A stretch of DNA of 64,000 nucleotides, taken from contig NC_071354.1 in assembly GCF_943734655.1 (NCBI RefSeq), positions 55,531,544 through 55,595,543 on the forward strand, given 5' to 3'. Positions 1 to 11,763 of the stretch are shown here, one piece after another. Every line of letters starts with the position of its first letter. The stretch's first letter is position 1. Source of the stretch: Sabethes cyaneus (lineage: Eukaryota; Arthropoda; Insecta; Diptera; Culicidae). The notes beneath the pieces were generated by a model. It saw only the letters and a program-made list of their open reading frames with translations, ran no database searches and was not told the DNA's origin. A program made the position numbers and the translations under genes.

Positions 1-77
1 ACTACTTGTTAAATTGGTGAATGACCAATTGGTTAAAACCACATTAAATAACAATAAAAAAAACTTATTAAGTGTAG

Positions 78-205
78 TTACCAATTAACCCTCCCCCCCC
101 TCCCTCTCACCTTCCCGCTCTTTCCCCTTCATTTCAAAAAAATTTCATTACTTTCCCCTACCGTCCCTCCATCAATTGTAGAACCACCGTTTCAAAAATA
201 TTAAT
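78..205 (+). repeat. C-rich MITE arm (partial copy)
   Basis: A pyrimidine-rich stretch (runs of C, then TTTCCCC and CATTACTTTCCCC) ends in the words ATCAATTGTAGAACCACCG. The same order of words occurs at about 57238-57340, where it is one arm of a complete inverted-repeat element, and a weaker version lies near 16657-16715. This looks like one surviving arm of that family. No coding potential was seen. Confidence 0.55.
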
Positions 206-2230
206 GATTAGATAGTTTTTTCATGCTCTTTTTTTCCTCTCCATTGCTTGGCATTGTCCAATATGACCATAAATACGTGAAACTTTTTTTGCCTTCCTGT
301 ATTCTTTCCTTGTTTTTAGTGACAAGGAAAATGTGCAAAATGTTCACTTTGGCACTACGTTTGCAAATTCCTCAACATTCCATCAAAATGCTGTTTCGTC
401 GTAACTGAACTGAAAGAGCATTTCATACAACATACGTTCATGTCGCACCGCAGTTGTTATTTTACTTTACGTACTGTTACAATGCACCTGCTCAAAAAAT
501 TCATAGTGGTAATTTATAATGATATCTTATTTGATACAATTTAGCTTAGGAAAGTTTTCCATTTCTTATTTAAATCTATAAGCTCATAAAATTTACAACC
601 AAATAAAGCTAATCATTAGTAAAATTATGCAAACTTTACCATTTCCACTCTTAATATGATACGTTATTTCGCCTGTAGTATATAGAGAAAGTAGTGTTTG
701 CGCTTCTCAACTATTTTTTTTATTATCATTTAAAAATTTTATTATTTAATTATTTAAATGCATTTTATGCAATATGCTTGTTCGTATGCCTCTATTGATC
801 GTCTGGTGCCACAAACTCATACCTTAATCAAACTGATCAGCAAGAAACATGTGACGCTTTAATTGTTCAACGATTATTCTCCGTGTTGTGCACATCGGCC
901 AGATAGTACCCACATGAGTAATTGCATTGGAACTTCAATCCGTTCATCATCAGCATCGTCGTATGCGCAAGATCATCGACGACGAGCCATCTGGCTCGCT
1001 CGTTGTTTCCCTTTATCTAGTAGTAGAAGATACACGTTGCTGCTGGTCGCCAGTCCCAGGACGGCAACTTTTTTCTATTTTATCCAAAACCGTGTGCACC
1101 AACACGGGGGCTGCCTTGAGCCGTCGCCGGTGCTTTCGGAGAAGTGAGGACTCAGCTGTCTAAAAAGAGAAACAACGCTCGGTCCTATACGAGCACTGGT
1201 AGCCAGCTCGGCTGCAATATATTGTTGAAACAATTATATTGGCCGAGCAAAAGCTGCTGGTAGCTGCGGTAGCCGATACATGGCTGCATTAATGTGACTG
1301 CAAAGAAACCAAATATTTTAACAAGTTTTTAAGCGGTTAGTTTACTGATGAGGGAAAGCCATTGATTTGAAAAACCTAAAGGACCGAAAAAATCAAGCTT
1401 AAATCAAAAATTTGCAAATATACCTCGAATTTATGAAACTAAAATTATGCGCCTTGCATTGATATTTGCCATAAGAAACCACATTGCAGGGTTTTTTCTA
1501 ATTCCCGTCGTAATAAGTAAAGCCATTCTAATTTACATCATTTGTTGGATGGATTTAATGAATACTCCAAAAGTTCTTGTGCTGATTTGACTAAAACACA
1601 CTTACCTTCCGATCCGGGAACTTTGAAATCACTGAAAAGCGACTATTACAGCATATTATTGAAATGAGGACATCAATTTTACCAATTCGTCAAATAATTT
1701 CTTTTAAGTCTCCCAAAAATATGCAAAAAGCCTTTGGATTCATCAAACTGGTGAAATATGGCTCCTGGCGAAATATGGATCCTCTACCCTATTAGGGAAT
1801 AACTAGTTTTGCATTGTGTGGCATAAAAATGCCGATATTTTTAATAATTTGTAATGGATAGGACGGGAATAGGCAATTACGACGATGTAGCAATATACCC
1901 TACTTCCAATTTATTACCGATCTTCCGATTCGGCTATTTAGATACATCAAAAAGAGAACCGGGTTTTTCGAAAGCATTTGTTTTCCTTTAATTGCGTGTG
2001 AATCCGAAAGCGGTAAACTCTAATCTAATGCATGCACTGTTTCTGTCTATATTGTTGCAAGGGGATTTTTCAAAACCACATCACCACCATAGAAACTACG
2101 ATCACAATACTACAACCTGCCGTGGACTGCACGTGCTGCTGCTGCGGTTCGTTGCAATCGCCGAGGTATGTACGACGAAACTTATTGAAAATTCATTCTC
2201 TACATTTATTATGGTAAAACGTTTCGGTCC
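206..2230. other. Non-coding stretch, no gene recognised
   Basis: AT-rich sequence with only short, compositionally random ORFs (for example 863-1147 and 1992-2306) that match no family I recognise. The one structured item is the hairpin at 1206-1248, listed separately. Confidence 0.5.
1206..1248. other. Short near-perfect hairpin
   Basis: GCTCGGC at 1206 pairs with GCCGAGC at 1242-1248, and the stem continues through GCAATATA/TATATTG-type pairing to a small GAA-containing loop. It has precursor-microRNA-like geometry but is short. It may simply be a MITE relic. No expression evidence can be seen. Confidence 0.35.
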
Positions 2231-2234
2231 GAGC

Positions 2235-2270
2235 TTCAGTCTTCCATTAGCGGACAGTCGGCGAGGTTCG
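2235..2270 (+). promoter_or_regulatory. Inr + DPE core promoter
   Basis: An arthropod initiator TTCAGTC puts the +1 A at 2238. GGTTCG starts exactly at +28 (2265-2270) and fits the DPE consensus RGWYV. No TATA box is obvious. About 690 bp downstream is an ATG in a strong context, ending in a splice donor (2927-2962), which supports a TATA-less promoter for that transcript. Confidence 0.5.
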
Positions 2271-2926
2271 TTTGGTTCGTGTGATTCACCCGGCGCTAGC
2301 AGGTAGTTTATTGCAAACTACTTGACCAAATTTTCGCGAGTGATTAACTGTATATTTGCTGGTTGTTTGTTTGTTTTGCTCCGAATTTCACTTTCTATGC
2401 ATTTATCGTTATTCTTTTCGACAAAATCGCAAAACCTGCCGCGCGCACCATCAACCAGTTGCATCACGCATCTTCTTCGATGCGGAATTGATAGGAATCG
2501 ATGCTATAGTGTGAGGGGTTAATCAAATTGTTCGTTAATTTTAGGCAGTTGGAAAATGGAGAAGTAACGAACATCGGTGTCTGCTCGTGACGCCACACCG
2601 TGATCATACTGCAGATCAATAAACCCGCGCTGCATGGAAAAGAAACGTTACCAAATTGGTGCACTTTCCCCCCAAAATCAAGCCGAAACAGTGATCCGTG
2701 AACCGTGTTGATAGTGGAACAGTTACTTCAGTGTAGTTTTGGGATAACAAATGTGATTTTGACAAAGTGAATGCAGACTTGAGTGTATTTTCGATTATCG
2801 AATTATCGAAAGCAGCTCATTTGAAGGGAATTCAGTGCAGTGCAGAAGCAAAACCTAATAATAATTACGGAGCCAACTATATTCAGCGGTAAAACGGCGC
2901 TTAACGAAACACCACGATAAGGCAAC
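2238..2926 (+). other. Probable 5' leader upstream of the 2927 ATG
   Basis: Between the Inr/DPE promoter and the ATG the sequence has the A-rich, GTG/CAG-rich composition common in dipteran leaders. Several short upstream ORFs are present (for example at 2322-2522). An internal leader intron cannot be excluded. No domain is encoded. Confidence 0.35.
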
Positions 2927-2962
2927 ATGGTTTCGACCCGATTCGAAGTATCTAGCTCACCG
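2927..2962 (+). CDS. Candidate first coding exon, possibly of the peptide transporter
   Basis: ATG in the context GGCAACATGG opens a 12-codon exon (MVSTRFEVSSSP), followed at once by a donor GTAATT at 2963. In frame, the intron reaches a stop within six codons, so splicing is required. The exon ends in phase 0, and the first recognised peptide-transporter exon at 28577 begins in phase 0 with a proline-containing N-terminal segment, so the two can join cleanly. The link across about 25.6 kb is an inference from order, strand and phase. Intervening short exons, or a different gene, remain possible. Confidence 0.4.
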
Positions 2963-3887
2963 GTAATTATATACGGATAGCACGTAATTGGTTTTCGTCC
3001 CCTGCCTCTTGCCTTTTGTTTAACTTTAACAGGACAATTAAAGGTTATGATTTTCCCAATATGCACTTGCTTTCAGAGGGAACGAACCTTTAGTGCGTAC
3101 TGGAACACTTATCTGTAAATGTTTACAAGATTGCATCGCTAGAATATTGGAATGTGTCAAACAATGAACGCTTGCACTTTCAGTAGGTGAAGTCTGTAGA
3201 TTGCTAGAGTAACGGAAACTTATCGCTTAGATAATAGGTGTGAAACTTGGTTCTAGAACACAAGCTAATTTTTTTTTTTTCATTAAGAATCGGACACGTG
3301 GAATATAGTTTTGTACAGTTTTCACAAACAATTTTCTTATCGGTCGTTTAAAATATTCTAGAATCGATATTAAAAAATAAATCAAAGCAAATACGTTTTC
3401 AGTCATTTGCGGAAATATGAAATATATTTGTTTATAGATTGTTTCACTTCCGTATAGATGATAGATAGCGGTGACCTTTAATTACTCGATTAATAATGGA
3501 ATAGATTGAAGCCCGCGTAAAATCGAATGGCTTTGATCGATTATTGTGAGATGACTGACATGGAAGTAATAGAACTATTTATCAATCCAATATTTTTGAC
3601 CTGGACAAAAGAAATTGCTCAATTATTCGGCTAGTAGACTCTTTTGTAATCGAATATATTGACTCAATTAATGACCAGCAAAAATTGTTCGATTAATCAT
3701 TCCTCTATTCTCATAAATAATCAAAAATCATTTATGATACGTTTTTATTCATTGAAACTATTCAAAATCTGATGAATTTTATTTTAGTTTTTTTTTGTTG
3801 AGAAACTGGACCACTGCGTCCATCATTTTGGAAAATTATATATGTCCCGTTTTGAGCTACTACGGTTCAAGTTTGATATACTGCTCG
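2963..3887. other. Non-coding stretch (putative intron)
   Basis: Start of the putative long first intron. AT-rich with a poly-T run near 3270. Minus-strand ORF 2803-3066 overlaps the leader antisense and matches nothing recognised. Confidence 0.4.
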
Positions 3888-4155
3888 TTCTCTCTGCACT
3901 CGACACTCGACAGTGACTGAGTCGAGCCGAGTTGCACGGCGTGACTTACAGAATAGGGCCCATAAGTTATACATAATACGATCGACTAGTTATGACGGTA
4001 GATAGGGGCACTAATTCTTCAGCCTACGTCTATTTTGAACCTACCCTAATTTCTCTATATCCCAGGGGGGAAACTATAAGCGTTATTATGTAATTCGCGT
4101 CGAGCAACTCGACTCGATTCAGTCACTATCGAGTGTCAAGTGCGGGCAGCATAGC
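3888..4155. mobile_element. Small foldback/MITE with ~55-bp arms
   Basis: The left arm (about 3888-3942) contains CACTCGACACTCGACAGTGA and CGAGCCGAGTTGC. The right arm (about 4097-4150) carries the reverse complement with few mismatches (GCAACTCGACTCGA, TCACTATCGAGTGTCAAGTG). The spacer is about 155 bp. This is typical of a non-autonomous DNA element. No clear target-site duplication was found. Confidence 0.6.
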
Positions 4156-4719
4156 GGCTCGATGAAAAACCAAAGCATATAACCCGAAAATAGAGTTACG
4201 CTCCATCGCTTCCATCGCAACAGATTAAGCAGCTGAGGTATCACCTTCCATTAGTCCTTGCCCTGAACAATCATCAATCAAACCTAATGAAAACCTTCCC
4301 CATCTTTCGTCTGACTTTCGAAAGGCTGATCGCCGAAGCATTGCCAATTTCTTCGCCATTATCGACTGGTTTGATGTTCTAAACGGAAATAATGGCGACA
4401 ATGCTACCTTGACTCTTTCGCACGTAATTAGGCGTGCAATCTATCGACATTCTAAATTTATTTATTCAACATCAACAGACTACAATTGTCCCAAATATGG
4501 TCTCTTATACTATTAACAATCACTCAGTCAAAAAAATTACAAACATACACAGAATTTCTTGAACGTCATTGATATAGAGAAAAACATAGAAAAGTTTCGG
4601 CGGATAGTTTTACGTGACAGATTAGAATCAAATACAGCGGCAACTCTATTAAAGACTCGCTGTACTCCGGTCATAGCTCGGTCATGTTTTGTCCGAATTG
4701 GTGCGTTGAAATGGTATTC

Positions 4720-5650
4720 GCAGCATTGCATCATTCCTTAGTGCCGTTCAGATTAATCATTCCCAAAATTGCCATTCTTCTCTGCAACATATCAGCAGCA
4801 AACAAAGCACTTGCGACGTTCCTCCTTCGCACCTGAAGTGTCTCCACATGGATCAATCGGCATCGTCTCTCGTAACTCGGCAATTGGGACGGATCTCGCC
4901 AAGGTAGATGACGGAGCGCAAAACGTAAGAAGCGGCGTTGAATCGACCCGATCCTGGCCATTCCGTTTTGATAATACGGATGCCAGACAATGGAACCGTA
5001 TTCGAGAGTCGAACGGATGAGCGAACAGTAAAATGCCTTGAGACAAATCCTAGAATTCTGGATGCTTTGTCCACAATGTAGGAAATGTGTCGTCTAAACG
5101 ATAACTGACCGTCCAAGATAACGCCGAGATCCTTCACTTGGTCGACACGTGAATTAAATTTAAAATAAAATTAAAAATAAAAGTGTCAAACTCTCGTTGA
5201 AGACGGATTGCATCGACCATGGAGCGAATCCTCAAGTAAATCTTCAGATCATCGGTGTAAGATAAACGAGGGCCTTCAAGTACGTGGTTGACATCATTGA
5301 AGTACAGCAGGAAGATTAACGGTTCAAAATGACTGCCTTGTGGGATTCCACACGTGGCCGAATACGCATCAGATTGAAAACCTTCAACCGTCACTATCAG
5401 TTTCCGACATGCGAGATATGAATTAAATCAACGCACACACTTCCGCCGATACCTAATATTTCCAATTTGGTAATTGCAATAGCACGATTGATTTTGTCGA
5501 ACGCCGCAGATAAATCAGTATAGATGACGTCCGTTTAAGCACGATCCGCTAAGCTTTCCGCAATATATGATCGCAATATATATCGTGGTTGATCTACCTG
5601 CGATGAATCCATGTTGATCATCTCTTAGATCTTATTTACAGCGTAACAGC
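4720..5650 (-). mobile_element. Jockey-like LINE reverse transcriptase fragment (decayed)
   Basis: Read on the minus strand from 5650 down, the pieces appear in order: a DQHGF-like start with GRSTT, IYTDLSAAFDKINR, CGIPQGSHFEPLIFLLYFND, LSYTDDLKIYL (the catalytic YADD box changed to YTDD), MKDLGVILDGQLSFRRHISY, and the C-terminal LRHLPWRDPSQLPSYERRCR block. These are the palm and thumb motifs of Jockey-clade LINE reverse transcriptases. Frameshifts and stops break it, so it is inactive. A related copy lies in inverted orientation at 6100-6950. Confidence 0.85.
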
Positions 5651-5930
5651 AGCGGAGTCCTGTGCGTAAGATAGTACATTCGCTTTACAGCGTGCCTTTC
5701 TTGACCCACGAACTTCGCCTGAAGATTAGGAAAAGGACTGAGCTTAGGACATATTCGACGATCAAGTTACTCTGGTTGCTTACAACATACCGCTTATGGT
5801 CTCTTGAGCCGCCTCATAGTTAAAATCTTCTACTGAAACCAGCGCAGATTGCATTCCGTATGTGGTTTTTAAAAAAAGCACTTTGAAGACCTTTTAGTCC
5901 CCCACCGGCTCGTGTTTGGTCTTTCCATCT

Positions 5931-5971
5931 AAAGCTGGGTATTTTCGCTTGCATGGAAAATACCCAGCTTT
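5931..5971. other. Perfect 16-bp stem hairpin between inverted LINE copies
   Basis: AAAGCTGGGTATTTTC at 5931-5946 is followed, after a 9-nt loop, by its exact reverse complement at 5956-5971. It sits in the roughly 450-bp spacer between the two inverted LINE fragments. Function unknown. Confidence 0.7.
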
Positions 5972-6099
5972 GATTCTTTGATGTTTCCTGTGCGCAAAAA
6001 AGAACAGATGACAACAAGCACTGAAGAATCTCATCGTTGTCTCATCATCGTCTCATCAACTTATAGTCATTACTCCGCTACCGTCACATTGTAAACAAT

Positions 6100-6950
6100 A
6101 CTTGAGTGATGATCAACATGGATTTACCGCAGGTAGATCAACCACTACGAATCTTCTATGTTTCACATTATATGTTATGTAAATCTTGTCTGCGGCGTTT
6201 AATAAAATCGGGAAAGACTCCTTATCAGGGGCAATATTTTACGTTGGTTCAGTTGCTAGCTTGTAGGCAGTCAACCAATTTTGACAATTTCAATTTCAGG
6301 TTTTCAATCAAATGCGTTTCCAGCCTCGTCTGGATTCCCACAAGGTAGTCATTTTGGACCGTTAATCTTCCTGCTGTATTCCAATTATGTCAACCACGTA
6401 CTTAAAGGCCCTCGTTTATCCTTCGCCGACGATTTGAAGATTTACTTCAAGACACACTCCAGAGAGTTTGACACCTCTATGAATTGGTACAACCTGAAAT
6501 GCATGCTCGTCAATGCTGAAAAATGTTTATTTCTTTCGCCCATATTCGACATTCTGTCATTTTAGACTACAACCATCTTGGTACCAAAATCGTGTCGTAT
6601 CGACCAGGTGATAAAGGATCTCGGTTTTATTTGGAGCAGTCAGCTATCGTTTAAACGACATATTTCTTGCATTGTGAACAACGCATTCAGAGCTTTGGAA
6701 TTCATCTTCCGCATTGCTAAGGGCTTCATTGACGTATATTACCTCAAGGTATTATTATAGTATTCACTCGTATGTTCGACTCTCGAATACAGTTTCGTTA
6801 TCTAGCATCCATATTACCAAAGTGGGATGGAAAGGATTGAGTCGGTCCAACGTCACTTCTTACGCTTTGCTCTCCGTCATCTACGATACGATCTACGATG
6901 GCGAAACCCGTTCCGCTTGCTGAGTTACGGAAGTCGATGCCGATTAATTC
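6100..6950 (+). mobile_element. Jockey-like LINE reverse transcriptase fragment, inverted partner
   Basis: Plus-strand pieces in order: DQHGFTAGRSTT, FPQGSHFGPLIFLLYSN, LSFADDLKIYFK (FADD box), IKDLGFIWSSQLSFKRHISC, and a C-terminal segment near 6780-6920. It is clearly the same family as the minus-strand fragment at 4720-5650, sharing the words PQGSHFxPLIFLLY and GPRLS. It is broken by frameshifts and an internal deletion after the FADD box. Confidence 0.85.
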
Positions 6951-9900
6951 ACTGATTAATTGAATTCCCTTTTTTTCTGAATATTGCTTCAAATTTATTC
7001 AAATTTGACGAATATGCTGCCAGGAAAAATTGCTAATGTGCGTTTCACAAAAAAAACTTGACCATAATTGTTTAACCAATTGATTGGCGATGTCATTTTT
7101 AAAATTTTCTCAGCTTGCACTCGTCTGGCCTAATATTACTTTATTTACTCTACTTTTTGTTTGATTTCAAATTTTGCACCAGTAATGTCAATTAAATTTC
7201 ATACATTGGCATAGGTAATAAGGCTCTCTAAAATTAGTAAATTTCACCGCAAGACTAACATGTAGGGGACAGTAGTCAACAGTGGGTTATAGTATTTTTT
7301 GGAAAATAAAGTTTATTACACGAAAAATGATTGTAAACCTGAAAATTTCAAATAGATTGAAGACCTCATTGGCACCTATCATCGGTAAACAATTTCTAAT
7401 AATTTAAAAATTTGGCTCGATGGCAATATATGTTATAGGGAAATCACGATTGCGGTGAAATGTATTTCCGTCTCTGCTTTTTCGATGCTATTTCCCTATT
7501 CTAGATAAGATTAGACGCAAAAATAATCTCCATGAAAGCAGACTGACGATAGTAATATGAAAAGCCTAAGTTACACGGCATGGCCCAAGACTTACTTGGT
7601 CGGTCTAAGTGTGCTCAGCAATCAACACTATCAACACGGTCGGAATCTAGACGATACCGACGCTGACTATCGACACGATGACGCACCGAACCGTCCTTGT
7701 TGTTTGCTGCTGTGATAGAACAGAGTAGCACTGTCAAGAAAATGTTGTTGTAGCAATGTGATTCCACGAGTACTCCAACCCCACAGGAGGCAATGGTGAT
7801 AATAGTTTTATTAAGTAACTTTTAACTTAAAGCCGTTCAGTCCATGATAGTAATGAGGAAAATGTTTCAAATTTCGGAAAACTGAACGCCTCTTATCATT
7901 GGAACAAAATAATAAACCAATTTTTCAACACGATAAAATCTCGAATATGTATGAATGGTAGAAACACATATGTATAAATTTATATTCGGAACTAGTAATT
8001 TACTAAAAAACATTACTCCCTACAAAACAGCAGCCGTGCGAAAATTCCACGCGTCACATTTTACGACTTCTTGCAAATGATTGACACTCTTCATAGCCCT
8101 AGTTTCGTGGCAATTGTTAGTTTTTCGCATGTTTCTCACACGGGCTGCTCCTGCATCTTTACTGCAATATCTTTACTTGAGATTCGCTGTTTAATGACTC
8201 TCGTAATAAGCACCATCCATAATCTCCTGAATACTGTCATCACATGACTGGTCTGTTCGAAGTGGAAAAGTTACAGTTCGTTTTATAATTTTGACAGCAC
8301 TGTGAAATAAGATGATCATAAACTAGTATGTATAATTACAAATGTCTTAATTTGTTATCCCTCATACTGTACCTGTTTAGTCATAGTTGCAAAAAGTGTG
8401 TTGCATCCAAATTATGACCAAATACGTTTGTAATTTCGTAGTTTAATTTCATCCAGTACAAACATACGATACTTCCGCATTGATTAGGAAGTAAGACCAA
8501 TTTCGGACAACAATCTGCGCAGATCGATTAGTCATGTTCACCTTTGATGGAAGGTTTACACAATCACTGAAGCTAAACTATGCATTATAAAAGCTGTTCC
8601 GTGCCTACCGTAACTACTAACCTGCCGGGGTAAGCATGGATGATTTGGAAGATGAATTTTTTGGCCACTGACTGCCGTGCCAGCCCGCTGCCTTTGCTCG
8701 GACACCGCTGCACTGTGGGATGTGTTTTCGTAACGCCCGTGCAGATCTACATCAACGGTTGCTTTTATAGTCTTTTGGGGCAATTATTCATTTAATTAGT
8801 GCGGTGCGCATACCGCCGACTTACCGACCAAGTTTTGCAACACGCGAAAAATGAAACCACAACAGAAGAAAAAAAACTGACGAATCATTAAAATTGAGTT
8901 TCGTGCCTTGTACCTATTTTTTGCGCTTCGGTGGCTGTAGATGGATAGATGGATGTAGCCGTTTCGAGATTTTCTATTATTTGCATCGAAATCAGCATTG
9001 CTTGATGCTTCCCGCTGCACCAACTATTGGAAATCAATCTTGAAACTGATCATTATCTTCGGAAACAAGGTTTGTCTCATGGTTTACTACTTGAGAAATT
9101 TTAGTGTCAAATTATTTTTTTCTTGCTAGAGAGCAACATTTTTATTGTACATCATACAATTTGGATCACTCTAAACGCGAAGGATACCATTGGTATTGTT
9201 TGCGTTACCGACTAAACGTATTCTATTTCTGCGTATTGAATACGTACCACTAAAGTAAATTGAAGATATGCTATGGATTTCTCAACGATAGATGTTAAGA
9301 GTATTGTGCTCTTATGCACTTGTGTTTAAGAAGATTTTTGTGATCATGAGAGGAAATATTTGTGTAACCATAAATTTACCGAACAAAAATGGTTGTCTTC
9401 AATGTTCTATGTACATATATTCGATTCAAGCCTTGCAAACTTGCATCTAATTACAAATAGTTATAAAAGCAAAAAAAATCTGCTTTGATTTGACATTTTA
9501 TAAATCTATGAACTCATTGCAGTAAAATTTATTACGTAGAAGATCACCAAAAGAGTTCAGAGATCCATTCAACACGTAGAACAATAAAACGTTATTTGAA
9601 TAAATTGTATTCCTATCGTATCGTGTCATTCCAATGACAGCAGACGGCGGCGCATCGTGGGGTGAATCATCGACCCGTGGTATGTGACGGAAGTCTATCA
9701 GCATCGAAATCGCTGCTTCCGCAACGAATCAATTAATAACAATTCATTCGGCCTTGGTGTCGAAAGTGTCGCAGACCGATTAAACTTGGCGCATCTGCTT
9801 GTCCGAAGTGTCATTTGTTTATATTTTACACAGTCTAAAGCGGTTAACCTCTAGTCAGACAGCGGGAGGCACTGAACTTTCAATGTGGACTACCCATAAC

Positions 9901-11739
9901 GAGATTTGAAACAACATTTTACGTAATATCACACATTCATATCAAACTAGCCAGATGTGTTATTTAATATGAGAAATCATTTCATCTCGCAGTTACAAGG
10001 CCAAAGTTTTCGCTACGCTGCTCCATCGTTTCGCTGATTACACGCACGCATAAATTACAACGTCCGATCGATCGCTAATTAGTTAAAACTAGGATTTTCC
10101 TTTATTAACATTTCATTATCATCAATGCAGCCTGTGAATTGGAGGAACAATGGAAAAATAAACAACATGTTTTAATATTTAAATTAACTCATTTTTATTG
10201 TGAACTGCAAAAATTACTACGGAATTTTTTTATTATCAGATGAGAATTTATCTCAGCATCACGTTATTTGATCGCATCATCAACGCTAATTTTCGAACCG
10301 CAATTATATAAAATTAATCAAGGACTCTTGAATTAGCCAAGAATTACCCTGTGATTTCAGGTCAATTTTCAACTTTAAAATGTTTTTGCATCAACGTATA
10401 AAACTAAAGGGCAAAGAAAAGGGTTCTCAAATGACAGAAACATCAATTTGCATTTATTTTATGGCGAGAAGCATAAAAAGTGTCAAGTGTCAGTTGAGTT
10501 GATCCGAGTTAATTGAAAATTTCATTCATTGAAGGCAAACAATAAAGATAATTCCATTTTCTTGCAGCCATTCATGTTTACCTTGCAATTACTGCTGAGA
10601 TATGGAGTAGTGCAGAATTTCTCATTATCGTTGATCTAAAAGCGAAACAACAAACACTAAATGTAAATAACTCTAGCGGGTAAATTATTTCTTAAGATGC
10701 CATAGTGAAAATGCATTTTCGTTTAGGCCTATTTTTTATTGCGTTAGCCTTCACTCTATGTTTGATTTGCTTCTATCATCTTCTATTTTTTTTATTTTCA
10801 TTAAAAAAAATGATAGTGTACTCGTCCCAACAGGTCGAAGGTTCTTTACTATCACTACTAGACCTAGACCAATTTGATGTCTGTGTTTGGGAAGTACGCC
10901 AGAAAAGATGACAAAGGCTCTTCGGCCCAGCAGAACGAAGATTTTTAACGTACAATGATTGAATTTTTCTAATTTGCCATCTGTGTTCGGGAAATGCGCT
11001 ACAGCTGTAGTGCGCATAATTGCCATTTCATTGAAAGAGATTGAAAAGTGAATGTATTGTGTTGTGGCAAGGATGTGCTTCTGGGAACGAATGAATATCT
11101 TCGACGCGGGGAAAGGGATGGCAATTGAAACAATTTTTGGCTTCTGTAAGGTAACTTTGTTTTAATTTGTAATTTTGTTTTAGATTTTGTTAAATTGTAT
11201 CCAAATGCACGTTTTAACCAGGGCAACTATAATATTTCTCAGACTCAGACCCTCGTGCTTTGAATGAATCACGTGGTTCGGTTTAAATAACATTACGCAT
11301 TATGGCTCAATGTGATTCAAATCTACAAATACAGGCTATTATATTTTTGAGCAATGATTCTAACTCATCAACTGAAGGCTGTTTGGAACATATGATTGCC
11401 CAGAGATTGATTTCTTTTCTTCTCCGCTGAGTTTACGATCTTCAATATTGAAAATTAAGACTTTTCTTTAAGAACCTCTCATTGTCACTACGTCTAAATG
11501 AAAAAGTACTGGAGAACTATCAACCAGAGCTATTCCTTTCTTCAAACCCTAGAGACTAGAGAAAATTTGCTCTGTACCGTGAAGAAAACAATGGACAAGC
11601 AATTAAAATGTCTGAATCAATTTGTTCTATGACCTTAAGAACACACATTTTGTAATGCTTCGGTAGAAAAAATCGTCCAAATGTAACGAAAATGACGTCC
11701 ATTGCGCTGCGCAGCAAAGCATCGGATTAGAATGGATTC

Positions 11740-11763
11740 GAGAGAGAGAGAGAGAGAGAGAGA
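11740..11763. repeat. (GA)12 microsatellite
   Basis: Twenty-four bases of uninterrupted GA dinucleotide. Confidence 0.95.
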
